DNA of 64,000 nucleotides from Planctomycetaceae bacterium (GTDB lineage: Bacteria; Planctomycetota; Planctomycetia; Planctomycetales; Planctomycetaceae): the NCBI GenBank assembly GCA_018699955.1, contig JABISG010000022.1, positions 1-64,000 of the forward strand, written 5' to 3'. The position numbers were made by a program, and so were the translations under genes. The notes beneath the pieces were generated by a model. That model made no database searches. It was given only the letters and a program-made list of their open reading frames with translations, and was not told the origin of the DNA. Below, in pieces: positions 52,904 through 61,845 of the stretch. The number at the start of each line of letters is the position of its first letter. Position 1 is the stretch's first letter.

Positions 52904-55900
52904 TCACTGCTGGGAACTCAGGTCGTCGAGACGTTGATTGAGTTCGCGCACGTGGGCGAAGTGAGTTTCCAATTCGCCTTTCAGTTGAGTGACATCGCGG
53001 TTGTCGCCAAGTCGCCGGGCGAGGTAGAGGAATTCTTCGGTTTCCGGCGCGGGTACTGTGAGATCTTTGGCGTGGCCGCGGACCATTCGCAACGCGTCGA
53101 TCAACCGCCGCTGAAACACGTACGCCTGGCTGAGTTGCTCGAAACTTGCGAGTGAGAGAATCTCGGCGGCGGCAAGTCGTTTCATGGCCGAGAGAGTGTT
53201 GGTCTCTCGCAAAGACGGATGGCGATGACCATTGGTGATTTGCAGCCCCTGCACGAGGTACTCACAGTCAACCAATCCGCCAGGGCTGAGCTTGGCGTTG
53301 AGTGTCCCCGCCTTGACCAGCTGCCGGACCTGTTTCTCCCGCATCGCCCGCATGGCGGCGACATCGAACGGCTCACCTGCATAAACGAGTTCATCGCGAA
53401 GCCGGACGATTCGCGCACCAAATTCTTCATCGCCGAAAATCGGACGCAGTTTGACCAGTGCCTGTCGTTCGTAGGGCCAGGCGGCACCTTCAGCGGCGAA
53501 GTAGCTTGCAAAGGCGTCGAGCGACACCGCCAGACTTCCCGCGCGGCCGTAGGGTCGCAATCGCAAATCGACCTGAAACACACCTTCCTGCCGTGTCTGA
53601 ATTGTCCGCTGAAACGCCTCGACCAATTTCTGGTAGAACTCAGCCGTTGTGATGACGTCCGGCCCGCTGGTGCTGCCGTCTTCCCGATAAATGAACATCA
53701 ACTCCACGTCGGAGGCGAACCCCAGTTCCCGGCCGCCGCACTTACCGAGCGCGACAACAGTGAAGGGGCAGGGCGTTTGATCTTTCTGTAATGGCGTGCC
53801 GTAACGGTTCGTCAGTTTCTGCAGACAGATTCCGCTGGCCGCACCAATAACCACTTCGGCCACATCGGTCAGTTCGGCGGAGAACTCTCCGAACTCGGTG
53901 ACGTGGCCAAGAATATGTCGCATGTCAGCACGGAACATTTCACGATCTTTGAACGCATTCAACAGCTTGGCAGCCTGTTGAGCGTCATCGGCCGCCGCCA
54001 ATTCCTCGCGGAGTTCCGTTTCGAGATCGGCCTTGAGCTTGGGGTGCTTCAAGGCATCGATATCCTTGACCACGGGAAACAGGTTCTCGTGCTGCAACCG
54101 CAGGAAGTCCTCCCACAGGAAGTCGCTAACGCCCAGCAATCGGGCAATCGCATCGAGAACATCGGATTGCTCCAGCGATGCGAACTCTTCCGGCCAATTG
54201 GGACGTTTGAACAACTGCTCGAGAAAGTCGCTGAAATGCAGCAGCGCGGCATGAGGTTTGGGCGAACGAGGCAGAAGGTGTGAAAAGTGTTTGATGAGGA
54301 CGACCGCCGCTCGCAGTTCCTGCTGACGCGCGGGATCACTGAGTTTGCGGCCATCGGAGTCGGTGACGTAAAGCGTATCGAGAGCACGCCGCCCGACCGA
54401 CGTGACAATCAACCGGTTGATGTCGATTCGCGCCAGCGCCAGCGCATTGGTTAACTCAAACAAGAAACCAATCGTGTCATCGGCCCGAATGTGCAGCACG
54501 GTCGAACGCTCTGACGCTTCGTTGTCGATTTCGACATCGACGGGATACAACGTCGGTGAGACATCGGCGTTGCGCAGCGCTCCGCCGACGCGCTTGGCGA
54601 GTTCCCCCTGTGCATCGCGACGACGACCGGCGCGGACCAACTTCAACAGTTCGACCAGTTCCCGTTCGTATTGTGGCCAAATCTCATCGAGGACGGCGAC
54701 CGGCGACGTCAACAGCGTGAAGACGTTGATGAACCACTTGGCCGACGTCTTCGGTTGTCCACGACCGGGAATCGACGTGCCACTCTTAATGACCGCGCGA
54801 CCTCCGACTTCTTCGGCGGCAAAGGTATGTCCGTCGGCGATGTTGAATCCGTGGACGAACAGCAGCCCACAGACCCGGGACAGGTCTCCGCGATCATCGT
54901 GGCCGACAATCGTCAGCCGGCATTTGCCGTCGCCGTAATCGATGGCATCCAACTCGACGAGGTTTTCGTCGGAAAGGGCATCGAGCAATTGCGCGTGGCG
55001 GACAATCTCCTCTTCGCTGAAGATCTCGGCGTAGGATGCATCCATATGGGCGACGTGCCGAGGCATGCCGTCATCGACATCGGCCCGGGGAATCTCGATC
55101 GGGGGTTCCTCGCCGCCGATGTATTTTTCGTAAATCCGACGAATCGCATCGCGGTGCGCCCGATAGCTGCTGAGAAAGTTTTCGGCATCGGGATAATCGA
55201 GCCGGCGGGCGAGATACTTCAGCTCGCGTTTCTCTTCTGGCAGGGCGTGAGTTTGCTTGTAGTGCATCAACTGCAGCGAATGCTCGATCGTCCGCAGGAA
55301 CATGTATCCATCGCTGAGTTGCCGGAACTCGTCGGCCTGCAAATATCCCAAATCGGCAAGCCGCACCAGACCGTCGAGCGTGTTGATGCTGCGGACATTT
55401 GGATCGGCCCCTCCGTGAATTAGCTGCAGATACTGTGTGACGAATTCGACATCACGGATTGACCCGGCACCCGATTTGACCTCGCCCCACGCGCGCCCCT
55501 GGCGTTCCAATTCCAGCTCGATGCGTTCCTTCATATCCCGCACGGTTTCACGGACCGTTTCGGCGGGCAGGCCGAAAACCAACGGCTGTGCCTGATTTAG
55601 AAACTCTTGCCCGACGGCTTGATCGCCGGCCACCACGCGGGCCTTGAGCAACGCCTGCTTTTCCCAGGGCATGCCATGCTCGCGGAGATATTTGCAGTGT
55701 GCGTCAACTGAGTTCACCAGCGCGCCGGATTTTCCCCACGGCCGCAGCCGCATATCGACTCGATAGAGGAAACCCTCGCCGGTCGACTCCATCACCGCCT
55801 TTATCAGCTTTTGCCCCAGCGTCCAGAAACTGGTGGCGTCGGCGCGGGCAAGAAAGACGAGGTCGATGTCGGAACTGTAATTCAGCTCTTCGCCGCCCAT

Positions 55901-56599
55901 TTTTCCAAAGGCGAGTACGGCAAATCCGTCGAGCGAGATTTCCATTTCCTCGGCGAGCAACGACAGACAAGATTGCACGAGGCTGTCGGCCAACAGTGAA
56001 AGTTGGACGGTGACCGATTTGAGGTCGAAAAGTCCGAACGAATCGCAGGCTCCAATGCGAAGCAATTCCCAATGTTGAAACCGTCTGAGGGCGTTCAACT
56101 TGTCGGCGATGGTTGTTTCGGCCGCTGCCGCTTCGTGTGCCTCGTGGATCAATTCCTGCCGACTTTTGAACTCGGCAATCCGCTTGTGGTTGGTAAGCCG
56201 TTGGAGATAGTTGGGGTTGCGGAGCAGGATTTCGGTGAGGAATTGGCTGCCGACGAATAGCTTGACGAGAATTTCGACCGCGCGCGGGTTCGATGCGAGA
56301 TAACGGAACAATTCGCCGCGGTCGGAGACGCTGCCGACGTACCGCTCGAAGTTGATGAGAGACCCGTCGGGCGTGGCGGTTCCGGAAAGCGCGACGAGCA
56401 GCATCGGCAGACATTCACCGAGCGCGCGGCGGGAGTCTTCGTCGGTTGAGATTTCGAGCAGGCGTCTGTGGGCGGTGGGAATGTCGGCAAAGCCGACCAA
56501 ATTCAGCAGACTCTTGATTTCATCGTGCGACAACGCGCCGGGTTCGAGTAGCCGGGCTGCGTCGTCGAACATGACTGAACTGTCGGAGAACCCGGGCAT
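52904..56599 (-). CDS. glnE: Glutamine synthetase adenylyltransferase/deadenylase GlnE with internal ACT domains
   Basis: 1231 residues, longer than the usual 900-1000. Two nucleotidyltransferase domains: LAFGKMGGEELNYSSDIDLVF (about 228) and VALGKCGGRELGFASDVELMF (about 946); the second has D-x-E where the first has D-x-D. Between them lie ACT-like domains not found in E. coli GlnE: LTIVGHDDRGDLSRVCGLLFVHGFNI (about 560) and LHIRADDTIGFLFELTNALALARIDINRLIV (about 700), the pattern GlnD uses to sense glutamine. This suggests direct glutamine sensing by the modifying enzyme. ATG 56599 was kept; no strong ribosome site is visible. Convergent with the VIT1 gene. Confidence 0.9.
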   Translation of the reverse strand: MPGFSDSSVMFDDAARLLEPGALSHDEIKSLLNLVGFADIPTAHRRLLEISTDEDSRRALGECLPMLLVALSGTATPDGSLINFERYVGSVSDRGELFRYLASNPRAVEILVKLFVGSQFLTEILLRNPNYLQRLTNHKRIAEFKSRQELIHEAHEAAAAETTIADKLNALRRFQHWELLRIGACDSFGLFDLKSVTVQLSLLADSLVQSCLSLLAEEMEISLDGFAVLAFGKMGGEELNYSSDIDLVFLARADATSFWTLGQKLIKAVMESTGEGFLYRVDMRLRPWGKSGALVNSVDAHCKYLREHGMPWEKQALLKARVVAGDQAVGQEFLNQAQPLVFGLPAETVRETVRDMKERIELELERQGRAWGEVKSGAGSIRDVEFVTQYLQLIHGGADPNVRSINTLDGLVRLADLGYLQADEFRQLSDGYMFLRTIEHSLQLMHYKQTHALPEEKRELKYLARRLDYPDAENFLSSYRAHRDAIRRIYEKYIGGEEPPIEIPRADVDDGMPRHVAHMDASYAEIFSEEEIVRHAQLLDALSDENLVELDAIDYGDGKCRLTIVGHDDRGDLSRVCGLLFVHGFNIADGHTFAAEEVGGRAVIKSGTSIPGRGQPKTSAKWFINVFTLLTSPVAVLDEIWPQYERELVELLKLVRAGRRRDAQGELAKRVGGALRNADVSPTLYPVDVEIDNEASERSTVLHIRADDTIGFLFELTNALALARIDINRLIVTSVGRRALDTLYVTDSDGRKLSDPARQQELRAAVVLIKHFSHLLPRSPKPHAALLHFSDFLEQLFKRPNWPEEFASLEQSDVLDAIARLLGVSDFLWEDFLRLQHENLFPVVKDIDALKHPKLKADLETELREELAAADDAQQAAKLLNAFKDREMFRADMRHILGHVTEFGEFSAELTDVAEVVIGAASGICLQKLTNRYGTPLQKDQTPCPFTVVALGKCGGRELGFASDVELMFIYREDGSTSGPDVITTAEFYQKLVEAFQRTIQTRQEGVFQVDLRLRPYGRAGSLAVSLDAFASYFAAEGAAWPYERQALVKLRPIFGDEEFGARIVRLRDELVYAGEPFDVAAMRAMREKQVRQLVKAGTLNAKLSPGGLVDCEYLVQGLQITNGHRHPSLRETNTLSAMKRLAAAEILSLASFEQLSQAYVFQRRLIDALRMVRGHAKDLTVPAPETEEFLYLARRLGDNRDVTQLKGELETHFAHVRELNQRLDDLSSQQ

Positions 56600-56749
56600 G
56601 TGGGCCGTCGGCTTGTATGAGGTTGGCTGGAAATGTGTTCGGGATCGACCATCCCCCGTCGATTCTATGCGAAGTGGTGCGAATCGCGAAGCGCGATAGT
56701 GTTAGTTTTGGGGAACGCCAAGCCGCAAGCGTGATTGGGAGGCCGGGTG

Positions 56750-57316
56750 TTATTTCTTGGGTGACTTTTCTGGTTTCACAGGCATGCTGATGACGAGGCC
56801 GGCGAACCGACGAACGTCCTGGTTCATGGGGGCAGGAGCGTGGCAGTTGATGCAGGAACCGAAGAGTGTAATGGGGCCGGCCCGGCGGTAGATACCATTC
56901 TCGACTGTTTCGTACGAGGAATCGCCGGCGATGAACCGGCGGGCAGCTTTCTTCTCGAAGTCATCTTTGGGAGTGTGATCGATGCTCATGGCGCGGGCGT
57001 TGACGGCGATCCAGCGGGCTTTGACTTTCGAGCGGAGCGAAACACGGTAGAAGACATCGTCCAGCGCTTTGGAAGGAATCGTGGTTTTCGAGTCCGGTCG
57101 AAAGTAGCGGCGGTGCATGATCTGCAGCGTCGAGGAGTAAACTTCGTGCAACAACTCGGCCTGCCGACGGGCTTCAGCCAGGCTGACCGGTTTCGGTTCG
57201 GCCTTTTTTTGCTTGGACTTTGCTGTTTTCTCGGCAGGTTCCTGGGGCAACGCGTTTGTCGTGAACAACAGCGTCGCGGCAATTGTAATGAGGAAGGGCA
57301 GGGGGCGGGTGTTCAT
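56750..57316 (-). CDS. Secreted Tll0287-like (DUF3365) haem-domain protein
   Basis: 188 residues with a signal peptide (LPFLITIAATLLFTTNALPQ). Lys-rich linker, then a domain with the pattern AIDHTPKDDFEKKAARRFIAGD-like (here SIDHTPKDDFEKKAARRFI) and a single C-x2-C-H haem-c site in FGSCINCHAPAP. The DUF3365 family binds haem in a PAS-like sensory domain. No transmembrane or signalling output domain is attached, so it may be a small periplasmic redox or sensor protein. GAGG precedes ATG 57316. Confidence 0.78.
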   Translation of the reverse strand: MNTRPLPFLITIAATLLFTTNALPQEPAEKTAKSKQKKAEPKPVSLAEARRQAELLHEVYSSTLQIMHRRYFRPDSKTTIPSKALDDVFYRVSLRSKVKARWIAVNARAMSIDHTPKDDFEKKAARRFIAGDSSYETVENGIYRRAGPITLFGSCINCHAPAPMNQDVRRFAGLVISMPVKPEKSPKK

Positions 57317-57366
57317 TGGTGTGGCCTCATTAGTGGAGGTGGGAAGGGCAGCGATTCAATTCTGGT

Positions 57367-57596
57367 TTAAGTCCTCGTCGTATGGAAGCCGACGTCGTTG
57401 CGACGGGCGTCCGGAAAGCGGATGAAGTGGCGGTTGGCCGACCGCGCAAACTGCGCGTCGAAGTTGAACGACCCGCCGCGAAACGTGCGGAGTCTTCCTT
57501 GACTCGATCCCATCGGATCTGTGAGAGTCGCTTCGCTGCCGAGCGGTCCATGACCATCTCGACTGGGTTTTGACAGTGTGGGCAGCGAATTTGCAT
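57367..57596 (-). pseudogene. Relic of a kinase/formylglycine-generating-enzyme-type gene (head and tail only)
   Basis: Minus-strand ATG 57596, after a good AAGGGA site, gives MQIRCPHCQNPVEMV, the typical zinc-ribbon start of planctomycete kinase genes. Soon after, another frame carries a sulfatase-modifying FGE-type C-terminus: LRTFRGGSFNFDAQFARSAN followed by RHFIRFPDARRNDVGFHTTRT and stop TAA at 57367-57369. The stretch spans 230 bases, not a multiple of three. The kinase core and most of the FGE domain are missing, as after a large internal deletion in a gene of the bifunctional kinase/FGE type. The 88-codon frame through it is not an intact gene. Confidence 0.75.
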
Positions 57597-57840
57597 GGTC
57601 CCTTGATTATCTCAAATCGCATGACGAAAATCACGCAACTTTCCAATCGACACGGCAAACCACGCTGACGGGCGTTGCGCGATTGCATCTGTTGAATTGC
57701 GAAATGACCACACGGACTTGCTTCAAGAATCAGGAAATCGAAGCCAACAGGCTGGTATGCATTGCTGATTGCGTTCCGCTCCCAGATAATAAAATCCAGT
57801 CAATGGAAGTGACCCCTTAGGAATGTTCGAGGAGACAGGG

Positions 57841-59097
57841 ATGAAAGGCGTGTTGGCGCTGGTTTTGGCCGGTGGGAAGGGATCGCGGTTGGAGCCGCTG
57901 ACCCGTGATCGGGCCAAGCCGGCCGTTCCGTTTGGCGGCGCATATCGAATTATCGATTTCACGCTGTCCAATTGTATCAACAGCGGCCTGCGGCGAATGT
58001 TGGTGCTCACGCAGTACAAAGCGGCCAGCCTCGACCGACATCTCTATCTCGGTTGGCGATTCCTCTGCCGCGAGTTGGGCGAGTTCATCGACCTGCTTCC
58101 CCCGCAACAGCGCATCGACGAACATTGGTACCAGGGGACGGCCGATGCCGTTTATCAGAACATTTATTCCATCGAGCAATCGCGGCCGGAGTACGTGCTG
58201 ATTCTCTCCGGCGACCACATCTATAAGATGGATTACTCGGAGTTGATTCGCGATCACATCGACTCGAGAGCCGAATGCACCATCGGTTGCATTCCCGTTC
58301 CGTTGGAAGAGGGGTCACAGTTTGGAGTGATGCAGATTGACGATGACCGCCGAGTTGTCAATTTTCGCGAGAAGCCCGAAGATCCCGACCCTCTGCCAGA
58401 CGATCCGACTCGTTGCCTGGCATCGATGGGCATTTATGTCTTCAGCGCGAACTTCATGTTTGAAGAACTGTGTCGCGACGCGACCGACAATGACAGCGCC
58501 CACGATTTCGGCAAGAACATCATCCCATCGATCATCGAATCGCATCTGGTACGGGCTTTTCCGTTCAGCGACAAGAACACCGGCGACGGGCGTTATTGGC
58601 GCGACGTCGGCACGCTCGACGCCTATTACGAAGCGAACATGGATTTGATTGCGGTCGATCCGCAGTTGAACCTTTACGACCGCTCGTGGGAAATTCGCAC
58701 CTACCAGCCGCCTAACCCGCCGCCGAAATTCGTCTTCGCGCAATCCGGAGATTCTCAGCCTCGGGTCGGCCAGGCGTTGGACAGCATGGTCTGCAATGGT
58801 TCCATCGTTTCCGGAGGCCGTGTCGAGCGGTCAATCATTGCATCCAACGTGCGGGTCAACAGTTGGGCTCACGTGCAGGATTCGATCCTGTTCGACGACG
58901 TCATCGTTGGCCGCCACGCGAAGATCCGCCGCGCGATTATCGACAAAGGCGTGTCAATTCCCGCCCACACTCAAATCGGCTACGACCACGACGCCGACCG
59001 CGCCCGCGGTTTTGTTGTGACCGAATCAGGCGTCGTCGTCATCGGCAAGGTCGATATGATCCGCGAGCAGGAACTCCCGCCAATCGCCGTCACCTGA
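57841..59097 (+). CDS. glgC: Glucose-1-phosphate adenylyltransferase
   Basis: ADP-glucose pyrophosphorylase, about 418 residues, making ADP-glucose for glycogen. Strong motifs: LALVLAGGKGSRLEPLTRDRAKPAVPFGG (nucleotidyl site), IIDFTLSNCINSGLRR, YILSGDHIYKMDY-type VLILSGDHIYKMDY, and the Glu/Lys segment NFREKPEDP. The C-terminal left-handed beta helix is complete (IVSGGRVERSIIASNVRVNSWAHVQDSIL). A GGAGACAGGG site lies before ATG 57841. No glgA, glgB or glgP is close. Confidence 0.96.
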   Translation: MKGVLALVLAGGKGSRLEPLTRDRAKPAVPFGGAYRIIDFTLSNCINSGLRRMLVLTQYKAASLDRHLYLGWRFLCRELGEFIDLLPPQQRIDEHWYQGTADAVYQNIYSIEQSRPEYVLILSGDHIYKMDYSELIRDHIDSRAECTIGCIPVPLEEGSQFGVMQIDDDRRVVNFREKPEDPDPLPDDPTRCLASMGIYVFSANFMFEELCRDATDNDSAHDFGKNIIPSIIESHLVRAFPFSDKNTGDGRYWRDVGTLDAYYEANMDLIAVDPQLNLYDRSWEIRTYQPPNPPPKFVFAQSGDSQPRVGQALDSMVCNGSIVSGGRVERSIIASNVRVNSWAHVQDSILFDDVIVGRHAKIRRAIIDKGVSIPAHTQIGYDHDADRARGFVVTESGVVVIGKVDMIREQELPPIAVT

Positions 59098-59111
59098 TTG
59101 TGGTGCGAGCT

Positions 59112-59130
59112 ACTGGCGTGTCGCCAGTGC
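59112..59130. repeat. Family E hairpin (second copy)
   Basis: ACTGGCGTGTCGCCAGT, near-identical to 9324-9340. It begins about 15 bases after the glgC stop and could serve as its transcription end. Confidence 0.7.
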
Positions 59131-59267
59131 TTGTCGATGCGCGCAAAAAATTCCCGGAAGCAGCGGGTCCCAGGGGGGCTAAGGACTCCGGCCACTTCCG
59201 GGAGCGATTGGCTCGCTTAATGTCGTAGGCTGCGTGGCCGAGTTAGATTCTCGGGCGGAGCGTGCGA

Positions 59268-59287
59268 GGCCGACCTCCGTGTCGGCC
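59268..59287. repeat. GGCCGAC/GTCGGCC hairpin
   Basis: Seven-base arms around a six-base loop (CTCCGT). A single copy in this window, in a region dense with palindromes. Confidence 0.5.
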
Positions 59288-59550
59288 ACATCACTCCGAA
59301 CGTCACCTGCCATCGACAGAAGAACGTTCTCCGCGCGTTTGCCTTATTGAAAATTGTGTTGGTGTTTTGGGTGGAACGAGGAATGTCGTAGCGAAACCAG
59401 ATCGTGTTTCGATTGAAGGGCGGAAAAATACGTTCTTCGCTGATTTAGGTCAACCCGGATTTGAACGTTTTTTTGAAGCCGCTTGAAACCTGATTCATCC
59501 ATCGGCAAAAACTGCCGATGGACGCCGATCAAGCAGAATCTCGATTCAAA

Positions 59551-59573
59551 GCCCGCGGGCTGCGGCCCGAGGG
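59551..59573. repeat. Family D palindrome, opposite orientation
   Basis: GCCCGCGGGCTGCGGCCCGAGGG; reversed, it resembles the copy at 2883 including the preceding GGATCC-type flank. Upstream of the symporter gene. Confidence 0.65.
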
Positions 59574-59687
59574 ATCCACCATCTTTCCCATCACAACACC
59601 GGTACGCTCGTTTCGGCGCTCGTAAGCTTTTACAATCGTGAGCCACGTTCTATTACGCAATTCGTATCTTCGAAAGCACACACCGGC

Positions 59688-61778
59688 ATGGGCGACGTCT
59701 TTTCAACTCTTGACCTGGTGATTTTTTTCGGCACGTTGATTGTGGTGATGGCCGTCGGCTTGATCGCCGGCCGTCGCGAGGAAACTTCCGAAGACTACTT
59801 CCTCGCCGGTCGCACAATTCCCTGGTGGGGCGTCGCCGGATCGATCTTCGGGTCGAACGTGAGCGCGAACCACATGGTCGGCATGATGGGGATCGGTTTC
59901 AGTATTGGCTTCGCGCAAAGTCATTTCGAATTGGGGGCCATCTTCGGACTGCTGGTATTGTGCTTTGGGTTTCTACCCGTCTATCGCAAGCTGCGGGTGT
60001 ATACACTTTCCGAATATCTCGGTCGCCGCTTCGACGATCGCAGCCGTGTTGCCTACGCAATCATCATGGTCATCATTATGGCGGTGGTGCAGATGGTTCC
60101 CGGCCTCTACATCGGTGCTCGATCGGTTTGCGTGTTGGTCGGCGGCGAAGCCGTGTATGAGGAAACAGTCGAATACCAGCAAACCGTTGGAGACCTCTCT
60201 GCGGGCGCAGAAACAGACCAGCCTGCGAAAGTGGGACAGACAAAGCAAAGATCCGACACAACATGGTACGCCGGATTTGTCATCGCGTTGGCTGTTGTGT
60301 CGGCTGCTTACACAATTTTCGGAGGACTGAAAGCGGTCGTCTGGACCGACATGATCCAGTCGGTGTTGTTGCTGGGGGCCGGAATTGTCATTGCCGTTCT
60401 CACATTCAACCGGCTAGGCGGGTGGAGCGAGATGATGTCGCTCGATGCGGCTGCCGGCGATGCCGCCAAAATGCATCTGTATTTGCCAAGCAATCACCCG
60501 CAGTTGCCGTTCACCGGCGTCTTCACCGGGCTGATTGCCATGCACTGTTTCTATTGGGGGACAAACCAGTTCATTGTGCAACGGGCGCTCGGTGCACGTA
60601 GTGATTCGGAAGCGCGGCTCGGCATCATCGCGGCCGGTTTCTTGAAACTACTGATTCCGTTCTTCGCAATTGGCGGCGGCGTGGCGGCATTTTATGTGTT
60701 CCAATCGGAAATGCCCGACAAGACCATTGCCCCCGATGTCGCCTTCACCGAGTTGGTCAAACTCGTCATCAAGCCGGTGGGCTACGGAGTCATCGGGCTG
60801 ATCTCAGCCGGTGTTATCGGTGCCATTCTCTCCTCGATCGACTCAATGATGAACTCGGCAGCCACCATTGTCACCTTCGATATCTATAAGAAGTACTTCA
60901 AACCCGATGCCAGCGATCGTGAAATGATTCTTGTCGGCCGGTTGTCGATTGTCGCGTTTGTTGTGTTGGCGGCGGTGATGGCGATCTTCGTACTCGATCC
61001 GAATTCCGAGAAGAACTTCTTCCTGCAAATCGCCGACTACCAGAATTACCTCACACCCGGACTCCTCGTTGCATTTGTGATGGGCATGTTCTGGCGACGC
61101 GGGACGGCGACGGCCGCCATTGTGACAATTGCCGCGGGGATTATTTTCTCCTGGGGCGTGGAGGCGGGTTACAACAATTTGCACGGAATGAATCCGGCCG
61201 TCTATCGCGTGGCGACTGATCAGATGCCGCGAGATGCGGTGAAACTCAATGACTTGCCGGAAAGCGTTCGCGACAAGGGTCTCGGCGAGATCAACCAGTA
61301 CATCGATGCCGAAAGTCAGAAGCTCTCAACGGTCAATCAGTTGCTCGGCCCGACGTTGAACTTTTTTCATCGAGTTGTCGGAGTGCTTGCGCTGTGCGTC
61401 GCCATATTTGTCATCGTCAGCCTGATGACGGCCGGCGATGCGGAGAAAAGTCGCCTGGTTTGGACCGATCTGGGCGGACACCGCGCGGGTGATCTGAAGC
61501 GCCTGCTGACAGCAATCGGCACATCGATTTGCGTGCTGGCGATCCTGGGTTACATCATGTACTGCGGATGGCTGTCCCCCGCCTTTGCAGCAATCCTGGG
61601 AGCCGGCTGGACATTGACGATGTTCTGGGGAACGCTGGGCCGATTGCTGGCAAAACGATTTCAGGCCGGCGACATGACGCTGGCGAATCAACCGTATCGC
61701 GCACTGCTGCAGGAAGATCGATTCTGGGCCGGCATTCTCTGCGCAATGGCCGTCTTCATGCACTTCTACTTTTATTAA
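59688..61778 (+). CDS. Sodium:solute symporter (SSS family)
   Basis: 696 residues, about 13-14 hydrophobic helices. The front shows YFLAGRTIPWWGVAGSIFGSNVSANHMVGMMG, followed by YTLSEYLGRRFDDRSR, GGLKAVVWTDMIQSVLLLG, FYWGTNQFIVQRALGARS and GVIGAILSSIDSMMNSAATIVTFDIYKKY, all typical of the family (glucose/galactose-type SSS). A polar loop of about 40 residues between early helices (YEETVEYQQTVGDLSAGAETDQ) and a long polar loop before the last helices are extra. Substrate unknown; the SGLT-like motif pattern hints at a sugar. Confidence 0.92.
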   Translation: MGDVFSTLDLVIFFGTLIVVMAVGLIAGRREETSEDYFLAGRTIPWWGVAGSIFGSNVSANHMVGMMGIGFSIGFAQSHFELGAIFGLLVLCFGFLPVYRKLRVYTLSEYLGRRFDDRSRVAYAIIMVIIMAVVQMVPGLYIGARSVCVLVGGEAVYEETVEYQQTVGDLSAGAETDQPAKVGQTKQRSDTTWYAGFVIALAVVSAAYTIFGGLKAVVWTDMIQSVLLLGAGIVIAVLTFNRLGGWSEMMSLDAAAGDAAKMHLYLPSNHPQLPFTGVFTGLIAMHCFYWGTNQFIVQRALGARSDSEARLGIIAAGFLKLLIPFFAIGGGVAAFYVFQSEMPDKTIAPDVAFTELVKLVIKPVGYGVIGLISAGVIGAILSSIDSMMNSAATIVTFDIYKKYFKPDASDREMILVGRLSIVAFVVLAAVMAIFVLDPNSEKNFFLQIADYQNYLTPGLLVAFVMGMFWRRGTATAAIVTIAAGIIFSWGVEAGYNNLHGMNPAVYRVATDQMPRDAVKLNDLPESVRDKGLGEINQYIDAESQKLSTVNQLLGPTLNFFHRVVGVLALCVAIFVIVSLMTAGDAEKSRLVWTDLGGHRAGDLKRLLTAIGTSICVLAILGYIMYCGWLSPAFAAILGAGWTLTMFWGTLGRLLAKRFQAGDMTLANQPYRALLQEDRFWAGILCAMAVFMHFYFY

Positions 61779-61819
61779 CGGCCCATTGAGGCACAAAACG
61801 TAAACGTCGCGACTCAAAG

Positions 61820-61841
61820 CCCTCGGGCTGCGGCCCGAGGG
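61820..61841. repeat. Family D palindrome (CCCTCGGGC...GCCCGAGGG)
   Basis: Nine-base arms around TGCG, between convergent genes; the symporter stop is about 40 bases left and the kinase stop 5 bases right. Confidence 0.75.
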
Positions 61842-61845
61842 AATT

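Larger units (their letters stand above)
59098..59687. other. Repeat-rich region between glgC and the symporter gene
   Basis: About 590 bases with no credible gene. It contains a family E hairpin (59112-59130), a long imperfect stem with TCCCGGAAG/CTTCCGGGA arms (59152-59206), a GGCCGAC hairpin (59268-59287) and a family D palindrome (59551-59573). The first two could end glgC transcription. Confidence 0.6.

Noticed and set aside
57330-57596. An 88-codon minus-strand frame as an intact gene
   Set aside because: Only its first 15 residues look like protein; the rest reads across an FGE tail in another frame, so it is treated as a relic.
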